Shown here piece after piece: positions 10,499 to 22,391 of a stretch of 64,000 nt of DNA. The notes beneath the pieces are model-generated. The model did not search any database and was not told the DNA's origin. It worked only from the letters and a program-made list of their open reading frames with translations. This DNA comes from Avena insularis (Eukaryota; Streptophyta; Magnoliopsida; Poales; Poaceae), in contig CM042694.1 in NCBI GenBank assembly GCA_023614405.1, positions 479,791,392-479,855,391 on the forward strand. Reading direction: 5' to 3'. Position 1 is the first letter of the stretch, and the number at the start of each line of letters is the position of its first letter. A program made the position numbers and the translations under genes.

Positions 10499-10951
10499 CT
10501 CCTCGTGAAGGATCTCTCTCCCCCTCTAGTATTTTTCCCCCATGGTCTCGGATTAGCAAGATACATGTTCCTGGTGGCTTTATCTAGAAAGGAGTTACTG
10601 CTTCCACTTCTTTGCTGGAGTGAGGGATGGAGGTTGTCGGGGTACGGACATATGTGCGATCACGAATGCACCACTGCTTTGCGGTGCTAGACTTGGTAGT
10701 GCTAGACTTGCTGGAGCTGGAGCTGATGGACGTGCTGGTGCCGGACCTACTGGACTTCATCACGATATTGAAATCAGCAAGTGTACGACTACATCATCCA
10801 CGAGTTCCATCTCGTTAACAAAGCTTTGTTATCTTTGAGGGTAAGTTCTCTATGGATGTATATCCACCCGTTGCTTGTATCTAGTAGATAGATCTTGGCA
10901 TATAGTTCACATCGTAGGAATTTTTTGTTTTCTATGCTGCGAACCCAACAG

Positions 10952-10964
10952 TGGTATCAGAGCC
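10952..10964 (+). other. T4 primer binding site
   Basis: TGGTATCAGAGCC is complementary to the 3' end of plant initiator-Met tRNA, the standard primer of copia elements. It lies one base after the LTR end and fixes the plus orientation. Confidence 0.85.
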
Positions 10965-13900
10965 TGATCTATGCGTAGGTGCTTTGCATGGGTAGAACAC
11001 ATAAGAGTATGTGGGCGGTGATAATCATGTTATTGCTTCTTATATGTACGTTGGATATTGGTGGCATAGTGGGATGAATCGGCCCGGACCAACCTTACAT
11101 GTCATTGCACATGAGACCGGTTCCACGACTGACATGCAACTAGTTTTGCATAAGTGGCTGGCGGGTGTCTGTCTCTCCTACTATAGTCAATATCTGATTA
11201 CAACGATTTGCTAATAATTTGGTTATCATCGTTGTGGTTCCATGTTCGTAGGTAAGAATGGTTCTATCTTCGAAAGCCCTAAGCCACGTAAAACTTGCAA
11301 TTGATAAATTAGAGACGTCTAGTTTAGATCGTTGCTGGGCTTGTGTCATGATATGGTAATGTTGTAAGTTGATGTATGGTAGATACTCTTACAACACACT
11401 TAACGTGTAAGTTCCATAGACCTTGGCCTTACACACAAAGGTATGATAGAGATCATACCAGGATGCATATGATGGTGATCAAATGCATGGACCATATCAT
11501 CCCACTTTACACATATGATGTTCGCATCTTATATTGCTAGTTTGGCATTTTAGTAGCGTTATAAGATGATCCCTCATTTAAATATCAAGATAAAAATGTG
11601 TTCTTCCTTAAGTATGCACCAATTATGTTTCGCCGCTTCAAGATATCACGTGATGATTGGGTGTACTTGAATCCATGATCATATTTCGGGTGTAAGACAA
11701 TTTTACACAAGCGAGTACTAAGGTTCTTACTTGCCGAGCCTAGCATGTATAGACATGTCCTCGGAACACGGACCGAAAGGTTAAGCATGAGTCATATAGT
11801 TGATATGATGCCCATATTGATGCTCGCCTTTGAAGCTACACTGACTCACGTGATGAACGAACTTGGTGTAGTGGATTTGGTTCATGTAATCACCAAAAAG
11901 GCACGAGGGATGTCATTTTTGAGTGGGAGTTCATTTCTAATTTGGATTAGTCGAACCAAATTTGTCATAAACTAAATCAAAGTGAATTTGCATAATTTGT
12001 TGTAGTCATTGGCATCTGTTTACTACTTTATGCTTAGTTTTAATTGAGATAATAGAACTATAGAATTCTAGATATTTACTTTACAAACTGGTATCGTATT
12101 GTTTTGAATGTCAATTTAAAGTTTAGAAGTCCTATTGCAAACTTTCAGAAAACTCTATTTACTAAGTAGTATTAAATCAAGAGTAAGAATTCCAATGTTA
12201 GTATCTTTGCCTCCATGATTCTTGATATTCAAAAGTTGTTTTAATATCGAGGTTATCTAGGAGCTGAAATAATTGTTTTAGAAACCATCATGTGTGAAAG
12301 ATATTGTGATATCTGAAACAATGTTTATGGTTACAATATGATAGAGTATAATTTAACAAAATACACGTTCTCATATTGTATGAGAATTTGTTAAGGTTGG
12401 AGACGCTAGGCATCCTAATCTACCAAAAAGGTTTTGGGAACTGATATTATACTCACGATTCATCCCTATAGGCTATTGTAGCTTGATCATGAAAGTTGTC
12501 ATGATAAGGATGAATAGAAGATGTAAGTAAAATGTTTACTACACTGAAAGATTACTAAAGAATGGATTTTTGAAAGAATACCAAAAATTTGATGATGGTG
12601 ATCCACTTCAAAGTGCAAGTCCAAAGGTATTAGTATTTGACTATACATGCTTTGTACTATGTGTCATGTGAATGACACCACTATTGATGTTGATAGATTC
12701 TTTTAAAAGGAAAATGAATTGCTGAAAGAGAATCTATAAAATATTTGACAGAAAAGAGAAGTTGGAGATGTCCAGCTTAGGTATATAGAAGATATACATG
12801 TTATGGCTGTATTCTTTGCTTGTTAAACAATGTGGTTCTTAGGTATTGGATACCGAATTGGTTGGTGTGAAGTGTCATACAGAACAACACAATTCATGAA
12901 CTGCAACGGCCTAAGTAACTAGCAATAGAATAAGTGATGATGTTCATCGAAAACAAATAAAGTGTTATTATGTTTTTCGTTGTCGTCAAACCTAGCCTTC
13001 AAGATTTGTTTTAATAATTGTTATTTTGTTCTGGTATTACGAGAACAATGGTTATTCAAATAATTACCGTATTCCATAAAGGATGGATGAACTTTTACAA
13101 GTCTAGTTAGAGAAATCACATCCATAAACATTATTGCTAAAATGTCGCAAGACAAATGATTGAAAGATCACTTATGAAGTGCCATCGCTGTTTAAATTAT
13201 ATTGGAAAGAAAACATGAAGAAACTTCATGTTGATGGATTTTTGGAGTCTTTGATTTTGATCAAGTGATGCTTGTGAGATTTTCCTTGAAATAATCGAAA
13301 CTCCATCCATAGGCCAAAGAGGAACGGATGACTAACTTATTGGATATCATACATATTGATGTATATTGTCCATTATATGTAGCCATATGCGATGGATCTT
13401 TTTGCTTCATATGCTTTCTCCAGAAATTTGAGTGAATATATCTATATATTTACTTAATAAGGAAGAAGTATGAAACATTTGAAAGTTGTTCAAAGACTTT
13501 CAAGATGAAGTGAAAAATCATTGTAACAAGAAAATAAAAGAGTTTATGATTTGATCATAAAGGAAGATATTTGAGTTATAGGTTTGGCAAAACACCTAAG
13601 ATTAGAAGAATTGTTTCATGATTTGTGTTTCTCGATAAACCATAGTAGTATGGCATATTCGAGAGATGAAATCAAACCATGTTTGACATGGTAAGATCAA
13701 AGGTGTCATTCATAAAACTGCCACTATGTTTTAAGGATTAAAGCTTTAGAGAATATCGCTTTTACACTGAAAAGAGCGCCATCATGATCTGTTGAAATGA
13801 CACCATATGAGTTATGGTTTGGGATAAAACCCGAATTGTCTTTTCTTAAATTTTGGTATGCTATGCATAAGTAAAATGTTTACAACCAAAGTCAGATAAG

Positions 13901-14086
13901 CACGTGTTTGTAGGTTATCCCAAAGAATTTGTTGGGCATTCCTCCATAACACCGAGGACAAAAGAGTTTGTCGCTTGAAACGTCAAGTTTCTTGAGAAGG
14001 AATTTTTCACGAAAAGTTAAGTGGGAGGACAATAGAACTTTGATAAGGTTGTTGAACCTTAGCTATATGTGCTAAGTAGCGCAGTG
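10965..14086 (+). pseudogene. T4 body, 5' part: gag, protease and integrase remnants
   Basis: About 3.1 kb of AT-rich DNA has no long ORF. Translation in changing frames gives copia phrases, most clearly near 13790-14000: TPYELWFGI then LSFLKFWYA and, with stops, the sequence after integrase. Upstream parts are too decayed to place domain limits. The same sequence occurs inverted in T9 (33862-36372), so it is a family feature and not random DNA. The last bases are the T6 target duplication CAGTG (14082-14086). Confidence 0.65.
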
Positions 14087-15497
14087 TGATATCTACGCAC
14101 TTCTATTCTTGTAGACAGTTGTTGGGCCTCCAAGTGCAGAGGTTTGTAGAACAGTAGCAAGTTTTCCTTAAGTTGATCACCCAAGGTTTATTGAACTCAG
14201 GGAGGAAGTGGTCAAAGGTATACCCTCTCAAGCAACCCTGCAATCAAGATACAAGAAGTCTCTTGTGTCCCCAACACACCCAATACACTTGTCAGATGTA
14301 TAGGTGCACTAGTTCAGCGAAGAGATAGTGAAATACAAGTGGTATAGATATAAGACAACGGTGCTAGAAAATACTTTGATGGCGTGGAAGAGACTAAAGG
14401 CAAACTGAAATAAAGATGGAAGCAAGCAAACATGTAACAGATGTAGTTGCAAACGGTGTTTCAATGCTAAGAAACAAGGCCTAGGGATCATACTTTCAGT
14501 AGTGAACACTCTCATTTAGATATATTCTCTTTATGATACTACTCTTAACTACTCTCCGGTTGAACACTCTAATCGATGGTAGGGCTATAACATCACACCT
14601 CAAAGTTCGCTTTCCGCATCTAGATAACCCCACACTGTCACCTTGATCACTAGATGGTTCCAAGAAACACCACAATTTCATAAAGACATCCAACTCCAAA
14701 TATAACTCATAACAAGTATTTGTAATCTCTAGCCTAAGTGCCACCATGGTGTGCACGCTGTCACTTTCACACACATGGGGAGAGCAGAGATCTATTAAAG
14801 CACTTGAGTAGCAAAGTAGATCTACTTGATTACAAAGCTCATGATCACAATATGATCATGCAAAGAGAGAGAGATGAACACATAGCTACCGGTAGAACCC
14901 TTAGCCTCGAGAGAGAACTACTCCCTCATCACCATGGGAACCAGCAATGGTAATGGAGATGGTGGTGGAGATCAAAGGAAATGGCTCCGGGGGCACTTCC
15001 CCGTCCCGGCAGGGTGCCAGAACAGAGACTTTCTGTCCCCCGAATCTCCCCTTCGGTGGCGGCGGCGCTGTGGAACTTTTCGTGGCTGGAGGCTTGACGA
15101 CTTAGGGTTTTTGCATCGGGAGGCATCTTATAGGTGAAGAGGCAAGGTCGGTGGGCGGCCAGGGGGCCCACACCATGCCCTGGCGCGACCTAGGGTTGCC
15201 CGCACGAAGGGGGGTGGCCACCTTGTGGCCCCTCTCCGTCTCGTCTTCTGGATCTGTGAGTCTTCCGGTAAAATATCGACTTTGGCTTTTGTCCGGTCCA
15301 ATTCCGAGAATATTCATTTTCTAACTTTCCTGGAACCAAAAACAGCAGAAAACAGGCAACTAGCACTGTGGCATCTTATTAATAGGTTAGTCAAAGAAAG
15401 TGTATAGAAATACTCCAAAGTGTGGACAAAACATAAGAAAGTAGATATAAAACAAGCATGGAACATCAAAAATTATAGATACGTGAGCAATGTATCA
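14087..15497 (-). repeat. T6 3' LTR (left copy)
   Basis: It begins TGATATCTACGCACTTC and ends CAATGTATCA on the plus strand. It aligns along its full length with 19263-20671. The minus-strand TATA-like motif is at 15126-15132. Confidence 0.85.
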
Positions 15498-15511
15498 ACA
15501 TCCCCAATCTT
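15498..15511 (-). other. T6 polypurine tract
   Basis: The minus strand reads AAGATTGGGGATGT directly before the 3' LTR, the usual second-strand primer position of an LTR element. Confidence 0.6.
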
Positions 15512-17572
15512 AACTCCTGCTCGTCCTCGAGTAGGTAAGTGATAAAAAGAAAGAATAATTTGTGAGGTGACATGCACCATCATAAACTCGATCAAAGTAT
15601 TCATAAAACATGGATAGCTGGGATCATAGTACTTCAACATAGCATGAAAGATAAAGTTCTAACAATAAGGCACAGCAACTATGTTGCAACATGAAAAGGC
15701 ACAAACAAAAGATTCATGAATAACAATGCTTTGCAAGATGTTTGTTTGTTTCACATAAAGAAAACATAGCATAATGGCATTCAGCTTGTCCCTCATAGAG
15801 TAGAAAACATAAATGCATAGGACACCTTCAAAGTTCATAATAGTGACTACATACAAATAGTTTAAAACAAGCAATATCAAAGCTATGCATCAATCAACAA
15901 TTCTTGGGACAATGCACATAGAACTAAGAACGGCCACTATGCTCTCAAAGTATGTGCATAAAGGTAGAAGGTGGAGACTCAATATAATGGTGGAAGAAAG
16001 GCCTTCATAGAAGGAAGTAGGGGTTCAAGTTTCATAAAGAGCTTCCAAAAATTATAGTACTTAATAGCTTTCAGCTCTCATTGCCCCTATCATAAGCATC
16101 TTGAAGTGATTAAGGTTAAAGTGAATAAACTATGGTGTACATGCTTGACGAAGTATAAGTTAGAAATCTCATGTCCCTTGAATACGAGGGCCGCTCCTCA
16201 TGCTACTCAAGTTTAATCAGCAGTAAGTTCTTGTCATCGTAAGTACATGTGTATCATAGAGAACCGCCAACGGGGTACCCCTTGCCCGATTATACGGAAG
16301 AATCCCCATATCAAAATGACAAGGCAAGCAGACAACGAACATCTCAGCAATCTTCTTATTTACCATGGGAATATGGTGCTTTTTCCTCTCTTTCCTCTTT
16401 TCTCATTTTTTTTCTTTTTTCTTTTTCTCTTTTTCTCAATATCTATCTCTTTTTTTATAAGAAGAATGCTTCATATATAGCTCATTATGGTTACGCTGCA
16501 GGTTTCCACCATGATTAGGCATGGATTAGACCGGTCGCCCAGGCGTTTCTCTAACACACATACATAACTCCATGGACTTACAAGCTCCCCTTTCATTTCA
16601 CACCGACGACATCCATAGACAAAAGAGCATGATATCAACTAGGTACAAAGTACGAGTGTAATGTTGAAAGCGTTCCCCATGACAGCATGGTTCTGCTAAT
16701 CCCCAACAAATAAGTGCAAGCATATACAACATAGACGACACAATGGTTCAAGTTTATTAAGGGGAAATAAAGTAAAGTGTGCCATCAAGTTTGTGAGAGC
16801 TTTAATTACTAGTTTTCTCATAAGAAGTTTAATTTGGAAGGTAAACAAAAACATGAATATACATGGAATAGCTTAAGCTAATAGGTAGGTATGGTGGACT
16901 CTTTGGAATAACTTGGTTTAAGGAGTTGGATGCATGAGTGGAACTCATACTTGGTTACGGAGGCTAGCAAAAGACTGGGAGCGACAAACTAAGAGAGCAA
17001 TAATGGCCATAATCATGTAGAGCGACAAAACATCATTGATCAAAGCATAAAGTGATACTACAAGTTGAAAACTAAAGGATCATAAAGGCTATGGTGACTT
17101 GGGATAGTCATAACATGGTGTGATCGTGCGCCAAGTCTACCCAAATAAAGCATCAAAGGAGAATACCAGAATACTATGCCTTAATATGCTAAAACAATGC
17201 ATGATTCATCCAAGGCACATTAAGCAATCTAAATTGTTCATAACAAGTCATGCTACAGCAAAGAATACTAAGCATAAAGCCAAAACAATATCAAGCATGG
17301 CATGACAAAGCATAGGCCACAGTCAAAAACAAGCTCTCTTTAACACTTAAGCATGAACTTTCCTACTCTTTTCCAAACCAAACCAAACTATTTGAAAACC
17401 AATGTATGAAAGAGGGGGTCCAACAAATTTATTCAGAAAACTAAGCAAACAAAAGCAAACAAAAAACCAAAATGAAAACGAAAAAGAAGACGCTCCAAGA
17501 ACAACACAACTGTGCATGAAACAATAAAAATGAAGCGTTTGGAAGAAACCTGGGATTTTTATTGATGAAGAA

Positions 17573-17593
17573 GGGGATGCCTTGGGCATCCCC
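17573..17593. repeat. Perfect hairpin 1 in T6
   Basis: The arms GGGGATGCC and GGCATCCCC are perfect 9-bp inverted copies around a 3-base loop TTG. The right arm runs on into CCCCAAGC. Confidence 0.7.
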
Positions 17594-17624
17594 AAGCTTT
17601 GACGCTTGTATTTCTTGGATATTT

Positions 17625-17652
17625 CTTGGGGTGACACACGTATCACCCCAAG
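17625..17652. repeat. Perfect hairpin 2 in T6
   Basis: The arms CTTGGGGTGA and TCACCCCAAG are perfect 10-bp inverted copies around an 8-base loop. It lies 31 bases after hairpin 1 and shares the CCCCAAG core with it. Confidence 0.7.
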
Positions 17653-18256
17653 CTTGAGCTTTAGTCCATCCTTCATCTCATTACTCATTCCTTCCATACA
17701 CCTGAAATTGTTTCTTCATACAAAACTTCACACAATCTTTATTAGCAACATTAGTGTACTCAAGATAATAAATCTTTAGGTTCAGTTTCAACACCAATAA
17801 AACTTCCATTAAAACGCAAGCTACTGTAGCACTTCCCTCAAAAAGCTCAATTCCCCAAAAGAACTCAAAAAGGAACCAACAAGAAGCAAATGCAGAAAAT
17901 GGCAGAAATCTGTCAAAACAGACCAGCAGGTAAAGACGAATTTTTTCGAAGACCTTCTGTTGCTCAAATCGAAAAGTGTTGAGCTAATGAAAGTTAGATA
18001 ACAACCTGGGGCAGTAGCAAAAAAATTCACGCCTCAAAATGACGTACAGAGATTTTACACGAATTTTTACGGTGAAGCACAGAAATCTGTTTCGGGACAG
18101 CAACTTTCCCAATCATTACTTCTCTCTCATTAGAGGTTACTCTTGGCACAAAAAGCAAATAAAAAGGATAAGGAGCGTTTATTACTGAAGTAATAACTTT
18201 CAATACTCAACTAAAACTTTTGGGTTATCTCCCTATAAGTACTTTTTTTAACGCCT

Positions 18257-19061
18257 TTAAGTTAGGCATGATAGTTTGAGAAGATGCTCACATAGGAAAT
18301 ATGAATTGAAGTAAAAGAGAGCATCAAGAAGCAAATTCAAAGCGCATTGAAGTCTAACCCACTTCCTATTCATAGGACTCTTATAAAGAAACAAGTCATG
18401 AAAGCACAAAGCAACAGGCATAGGAAAGCAAAACAAGTGCAACTTCAAAAATTTCAACATAAAGAGGGGAAACTTAATATTGTTGAGATACATAAAACCA
18501 TGTTCCCCTCTCTCATAATAACTTTCAGTAGCATTATGAATAAAATTAACAATATAACTATCACATGAAACATTCTTATCATGAGCCACATGCATAAAAG
18601 AATTAATACTCCCCACATAAGCATAGTCATTCTTATTAATTGTAGTGGGAGCAAATTCAACAAAATAGCTATCATTATTATTCTCATCACCATAATCATC
18701 AAATATAGGAGGCATATTGTAATCATAATTAATTTTATCCTCAATAGTAGGTGGACTTAAAATATCATATGCATCATCATAATCATCATATATTGGAGGT
18801 TTGGTATCATCATAAGCAATAGAATAGCTATCTTCCAAAGCTGGGGAACTAAAAAGATCATTTCCATAAAAAAGTAGCTTCCCCAAGCTTAGACTTTTCC
18901 ATAGCATTAGCAATAATGGTTTCCAAAGAATTCATGCTAACAACATTGATATTAGCATACAAATAAAGTTCCATAGGTTTTTTAATTTTCCCTTCAAACA
19001 CTTCATGTCCTAACTCAAGATAAATACTATAAAGCTCTCTAATTTTGTTGTTGTTTTCCAT
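18257..19061 (-). pseudogene. T6 gag-like remnant
   Basis: Two overlapping ORFs, 18858-19061 and 18257-18913, follow the leader on the minus strand. The first starts MENNNKIRELYSIYLELGHE. The second is Asp/Tyr-rich (SIAYDDTKPPIYDDYDDAYD) and ends in a module (CDSYIVNFIHNATESYYERG, LFMLKFLKL, MNRKWVRLQ) that is also found at the end of the T12 gag ORF. No standard gag core, zinc knuckle or enzyme motif is present. The start is a good ATG in the position of gag after the leader. The product is unknown; a structural or RNA-binding role is only a guess from position. Confidence 0.55.
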
Positions 19062-19167
19062 TAAGCCTAACTAGTAAAAACAAGAAACAAAAAGACAAAA
19101 TTGCATAATCTAAAGGAAATAACTTCGAGCACTCACACTGGAGGATGTGAGTACCTTTTACCTTACC

Positions 19168-19252
19168 TCCCCGGCAATAGCGCCAGAAAATAGTTGCTGG
19201 CGCGTGGTTGACGTGGGAGCTTCTTCTTTTTCAGTCCCCGGCAACGGTGCTA
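19168..19252 (-). other. T6 primer-site region with two near-copies
   Basis: On the minus strand the phrase TAGCACCGTTGCCGGGGA (19235-19252) lies 10 bases inside the 5' LTR and TGGCGCTATTGCCGGGGA (19168-19185) lies 67 bases further in. Both resemble the tRNA-Asp-type primer site TGGCGCCGTTGCCGGGGA of Athila elements, with two mismatches each. The near copy has lost both G bases of TGGCG to A. Confidence 0.6.
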
Positions 19253-19262
19253 GAAAAGAGCT

Positions 19263-20671
19263 TGATGTCTACGCACTTCTATTCTTGTAGATAGTTGTTG
19301 GGCCCCCAAGTGCAGAGGTTTGTAGAACAGCAGCAAGTTTCCCTTAAGTGGATAACCCAAGGTTTATCGAACTCAAGGAGGAAGTGGTCAAAGGTATCCC
19401 CTCTCAAGCAACCCTACAATCAAGATACAAGAAGTCTCTTGTGTCCCCAACACACCCAATACACTAGTTAGGTGTATAGGTGCACTAGTTCGGCGAAGAG
19501 ATAGTGAAATACAAGTGGTATAGATATAAGACAACGGTGCTAGAAAATACTTTGATGGCGTGGAAGAGACTAAAGGCAAACTGAAATAAAGATGGAAGCA
19601 AGCAAACATGTAACAGATCTAGTTGCAAACGGTGTTTCAATGCTAAGAAACAAGGCCTAGGGATCATACTTTCACTAGTGAACACTCTCATATAGATATA
19701 TTCTCTTTATGATACTACTCTTAACTACTCTCCGGTTGAACACTCTAATCGATGGTAGGGCTGTAACAGCACACCTCAAAGTTCGCTTTCCGCATCTAGA
19801 TAACCCCACACTGTCCCCTTGAGCACTAGATGGTTCCAACAAACACCAAAATTTCATAAAGACATCCAACTCCAAATATAACTCATAACAAGTATTTGTA
19901 ATCTCTAGCCTAAGTGCCACCATGGTGTGCATGCTGTCACTTTCACACACATGGGGAGAGCAGAGATCTATTAAAGCACTTCAGTAGCAAAGTAGATCTA
20001 CTTGATTACAAAGGTCATGATCACAATATGATCATGCATAGAGAGAGAGATGAACACATAGCTACCGGTAGAACCCTTAGCCTCGAGAGAGAACTACTCC
20101 ATCCTCATCATGGGAATCAGCAATGGTGATGGAGATGGTGGTGGAGATCGATGGAGATGGCTCCGGGGGAACTTCCCATCTGGCAGGGTGTCGGAGCAGA
20201 GACTTTCTGTCCCCCGAATCTCCCCTTCGGCGGCGGCGGTGCTGCGGAACTTTTCGTGGCTAGAGGCTTGATGACTTAGGGTTTTTGCATCGGGAGGCAT
20301 CTTATAGGCAAAGAGGCAAGGTCGGTGGGCAGCCAGGGGGCCCACACCATGCCCTGGCGCGGCCTAGGGTTACCCGCGCCAAGGGGGTGTGGCCACCCTG
20401 TGGCCCCTCTCCGTCTCGTCTGCTGGCTCCGTGAGTCTTCCGGTAAAATATCGACTTTGGCTTTTGTCTGGTCCAATTCCGGTAATATTCATTTTCTGAC
20501 TTTCCTGGAACCAAAAACAGAAGAAATAGGGAACTGGCACTATGGCATCTTGTTAATAGGTTAGTCCAAGAAAGTGTATAGAAATACTCCAAAGTGTGGA
20601 CAAAACATAAGAAAGTAGATATAAAACAAGCATGGAACATCAAAAATTATAGATACATGAGCAACGTATCA
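19263..20671 (-). repeat. T6 5' LTR (right copy)
   Basis: It begins TGATGTCTACGCACTTC and ends GCAACGTATCA on the plus strand, matching the left LTR with scattered substitutions. The TATA-like motif TATAAGATGCC (minus) is at 20300-20306, followed by a GC-rich leader. Confidence 0.85.
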
Positions 20672-22391
20672 CAGTGCCAGAAAGTGTCCCGGTGGCGGCC
20701 ACAATGCTCATGGCTCCCGTGATTACAAAGGTTGTGATCTTGGAGATTAGAGTTCCTATTGAACCGTGTGGGTTGGTAAGAATCAAATAGTGAGATTTGA
20801 TAAACAAGTCATTATTGTTTTGACAATGATGAACCGACTGCATGCAAAGAAGCGATGATGGGCCCTGACTCCATAAAATGACTAGAAGTCATAGAATCCG
20901 TGATAGTATCCATACACGAGAAATCAAGTTTCTGAACTTGGAAGACCCTCTGGAAAGGCGTGAAGCCTATCGGCGTGTTTGGATCTATAAAGAAATAGAC
21001 ATAGATGTGAACATCTATGAAATAGTCGACATGTCGGAAAGAAGTTTACGGCAATGTTCAAGGAGTTGACTATGACAAGATTTGATCTTTCATAGCGATA
21101 TTTAGTCTTCACGGATTAATGTAGCAACCACTACATATAATTTGGTGTGTGGTAGTTGAACAAACAAAACAAAGTTCTTCTAATAGAATGGTTACCAAGG
21201 ACGTGTACAAGACACGGCCCAAAGGGTTTTGTTAATTCAAAGGGTGCTAAAAGGGCATGCAAACTTCAATAGTTGAAGTGAGCATAGCGGAGTTGGAATC
21301 TTCATCATGATGAAAATGTTAAAGGAGTTTAATTTCATCGGAGACGATGCAGATGCTTGCATTTGCAAGAAATTAAGTGGGAGCGCTGAGACAAATTTCC
21401 AATACAATATGTAGAGTACATATTGTTGATTGGAAATGATGTATCTTTTATTAACACAAGTTAAGAATTTCATTAAAATAGGATTTCGATGAAAGACTTG
21501 GGCAAAACTGGAATATTTGGCATCAATGTCTATCTGGATAGATTGAGGCACTAATATGGTTGTGCCAGACATACATATATGAGATATTGAAAGGGTTCAA
21601 TATGGAAAGAACAAGAAAGGTTCTTGCTGCATGGAAAGGATTGTATCAAGATTAAAGTGTTTCAACACTTGGTGAGTAAAATCACATGAAGATTTTGATC
21701 GATTATACCGTGATATGTATATATCCAGATATGTCCTATGCTCTAAATGTTATGAGCACATACCAGAATGATTCATAAGATGATCATTGGACGATAGTAA
21801 AGATATTCTTATGAGCTTTGGAAGAACTAAGAATATATCATGTATAAGTGACAAATAATTGCAGATAGTTCATTGTAAAGAGTTACATTGATACTAATTT
21901 TTCACAAGATACAAATTAAAATTTACCTCAATTTAGACTATGGGTGGCACAATGTAATGGAAAGGATGTTCCATGATGGATTTGGATGAGTTCCAAAGTT
22001 CAGACATTGTGACGGATACTACAACAAAAGGCTAAGTATATGACTGTTATAGTAGCAGCATAGGAGGGCATTTGTGTTAAGTAGTTTGTTATCAAACTAG
22101 GTGTGGTTCAAAGTGGGCTAATACTATGAAGATATATTGTATGACAATAATATCAACATATTTTAACCCGAACGAACTAAAGGTCTCACCAAAGGACCAA
22201 ATTTATACAATGCCATCTCATTTGAGAATTTGTGATGCATAGAGACACAAAGACATGCAAATACACACGGACCTGAAACTGTCAAATCTGGAGATTATGT
22301 TAACCACTATCAATCGCGTATATGCAACACCAGAAAGCCATAAGTGTTCAATACGCAAAGTTTTTTCAAACTAGATTATTGACTCTAGTGC
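20672..22391 (+). pseudogene. T4 body, 3' part: reverse transcriptase and RNase H remnants
   Basis: After the T6 target copy the T4 body continues. Broken copia phrases appear in order: a palm-to-connection region near 21440-21640, PDMSYALNVMS near 21725-21760 as in the conserved RPD(V/I)SYA block, and a decayed version of the SSK...ADSTTEAEY RNase H block near 21990-22070. Stops and frameshifts are frequent. The order agrees with copia pol (integrase before RT) and with plus orientation. Confidence 0.7.

Larger units (their letters stand above)
7612..10950 (+). repeat. T4 5' LTR, interrupted by T5
   Basis: The parts 7612-8872 and 10499-10950 align over their length with the 3' LTR 22403-24090, including the blocks GTGATTATAAAGGTGGGTTC and GGATCTCTCTCCCCCTCTAG. 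The first bases are TAAAGGG instead of TGAAGGG in the 3' copy, so the canonical TG end is mutated here. The last base is 10950, one base before the primer site. Confidence 0.85.
15512..18256 (-). other. T6 non-coding internal region
   Basis: No plausible gene is seen in 2.7 kb. The stretch holds a long polypyrimidine tract at about 16379-16455 (polypurine on the element's sense strand) and two neighbouring perfect hairpins at 17573-17652. Parts of it (for example 16240-16640) are clearly similar to T12 (54815-55200), so this is a conserved non-coding body of Athila-type elements and not random filler. Open frames here are short and hydrophobic because of the T-rich tract. Confidence 0.6.
14087..20671 (-). 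mobile_element. T6: Athila-type gypsy element without pol
   Basis: Two LTRs of 1411 and 1409 bp (14087-15497 and 19263-20671) enclose 3765 bp. The perfect target duplication CAGTG flanks the element (14082-14086 and 20672-20676). Primer-site-like sequence next to the right LTR and a purine tract (on the minus strand) next to the left LTR give minus orientation. The only coding traces are a broken gag-like region at 18257-19061. There is no protease, RT or integrase, so it is non-autonomous. LTR and internal phrases resemble the Sabrina/WHAM group known from Triticeae; the family name is not verified. Confidence 0.85.

Noticed and set aside
10952..10964. tRNA-like stretches next to LTRs (also 36373, 62025, 27708, 5361)
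   Set aside because: They are 10-18 base primer binding sites complementary to tRNA 3' ends, with no tRNA gene structure around them.
16247..16518. Plus-strand ORFs with a strongly hydrophobic Phe/Leu/Ser end in T6, and the like at 54826-55140 in T12
   Set aside because: The hydrophobic part is a translation of the polypyrimidine tract, on the strand opposite to the element. Shared sequence is nucleotide conservation of the element body.
18454..18744. Ile/Met/Leu-rich minus-strand ORF in T6
   Set aside because: It is the frame next to the Asp/Tyr-rich gag-like ORF. The ATC/ATA/ATT codons come from the GAT/ATC-rich DNA.
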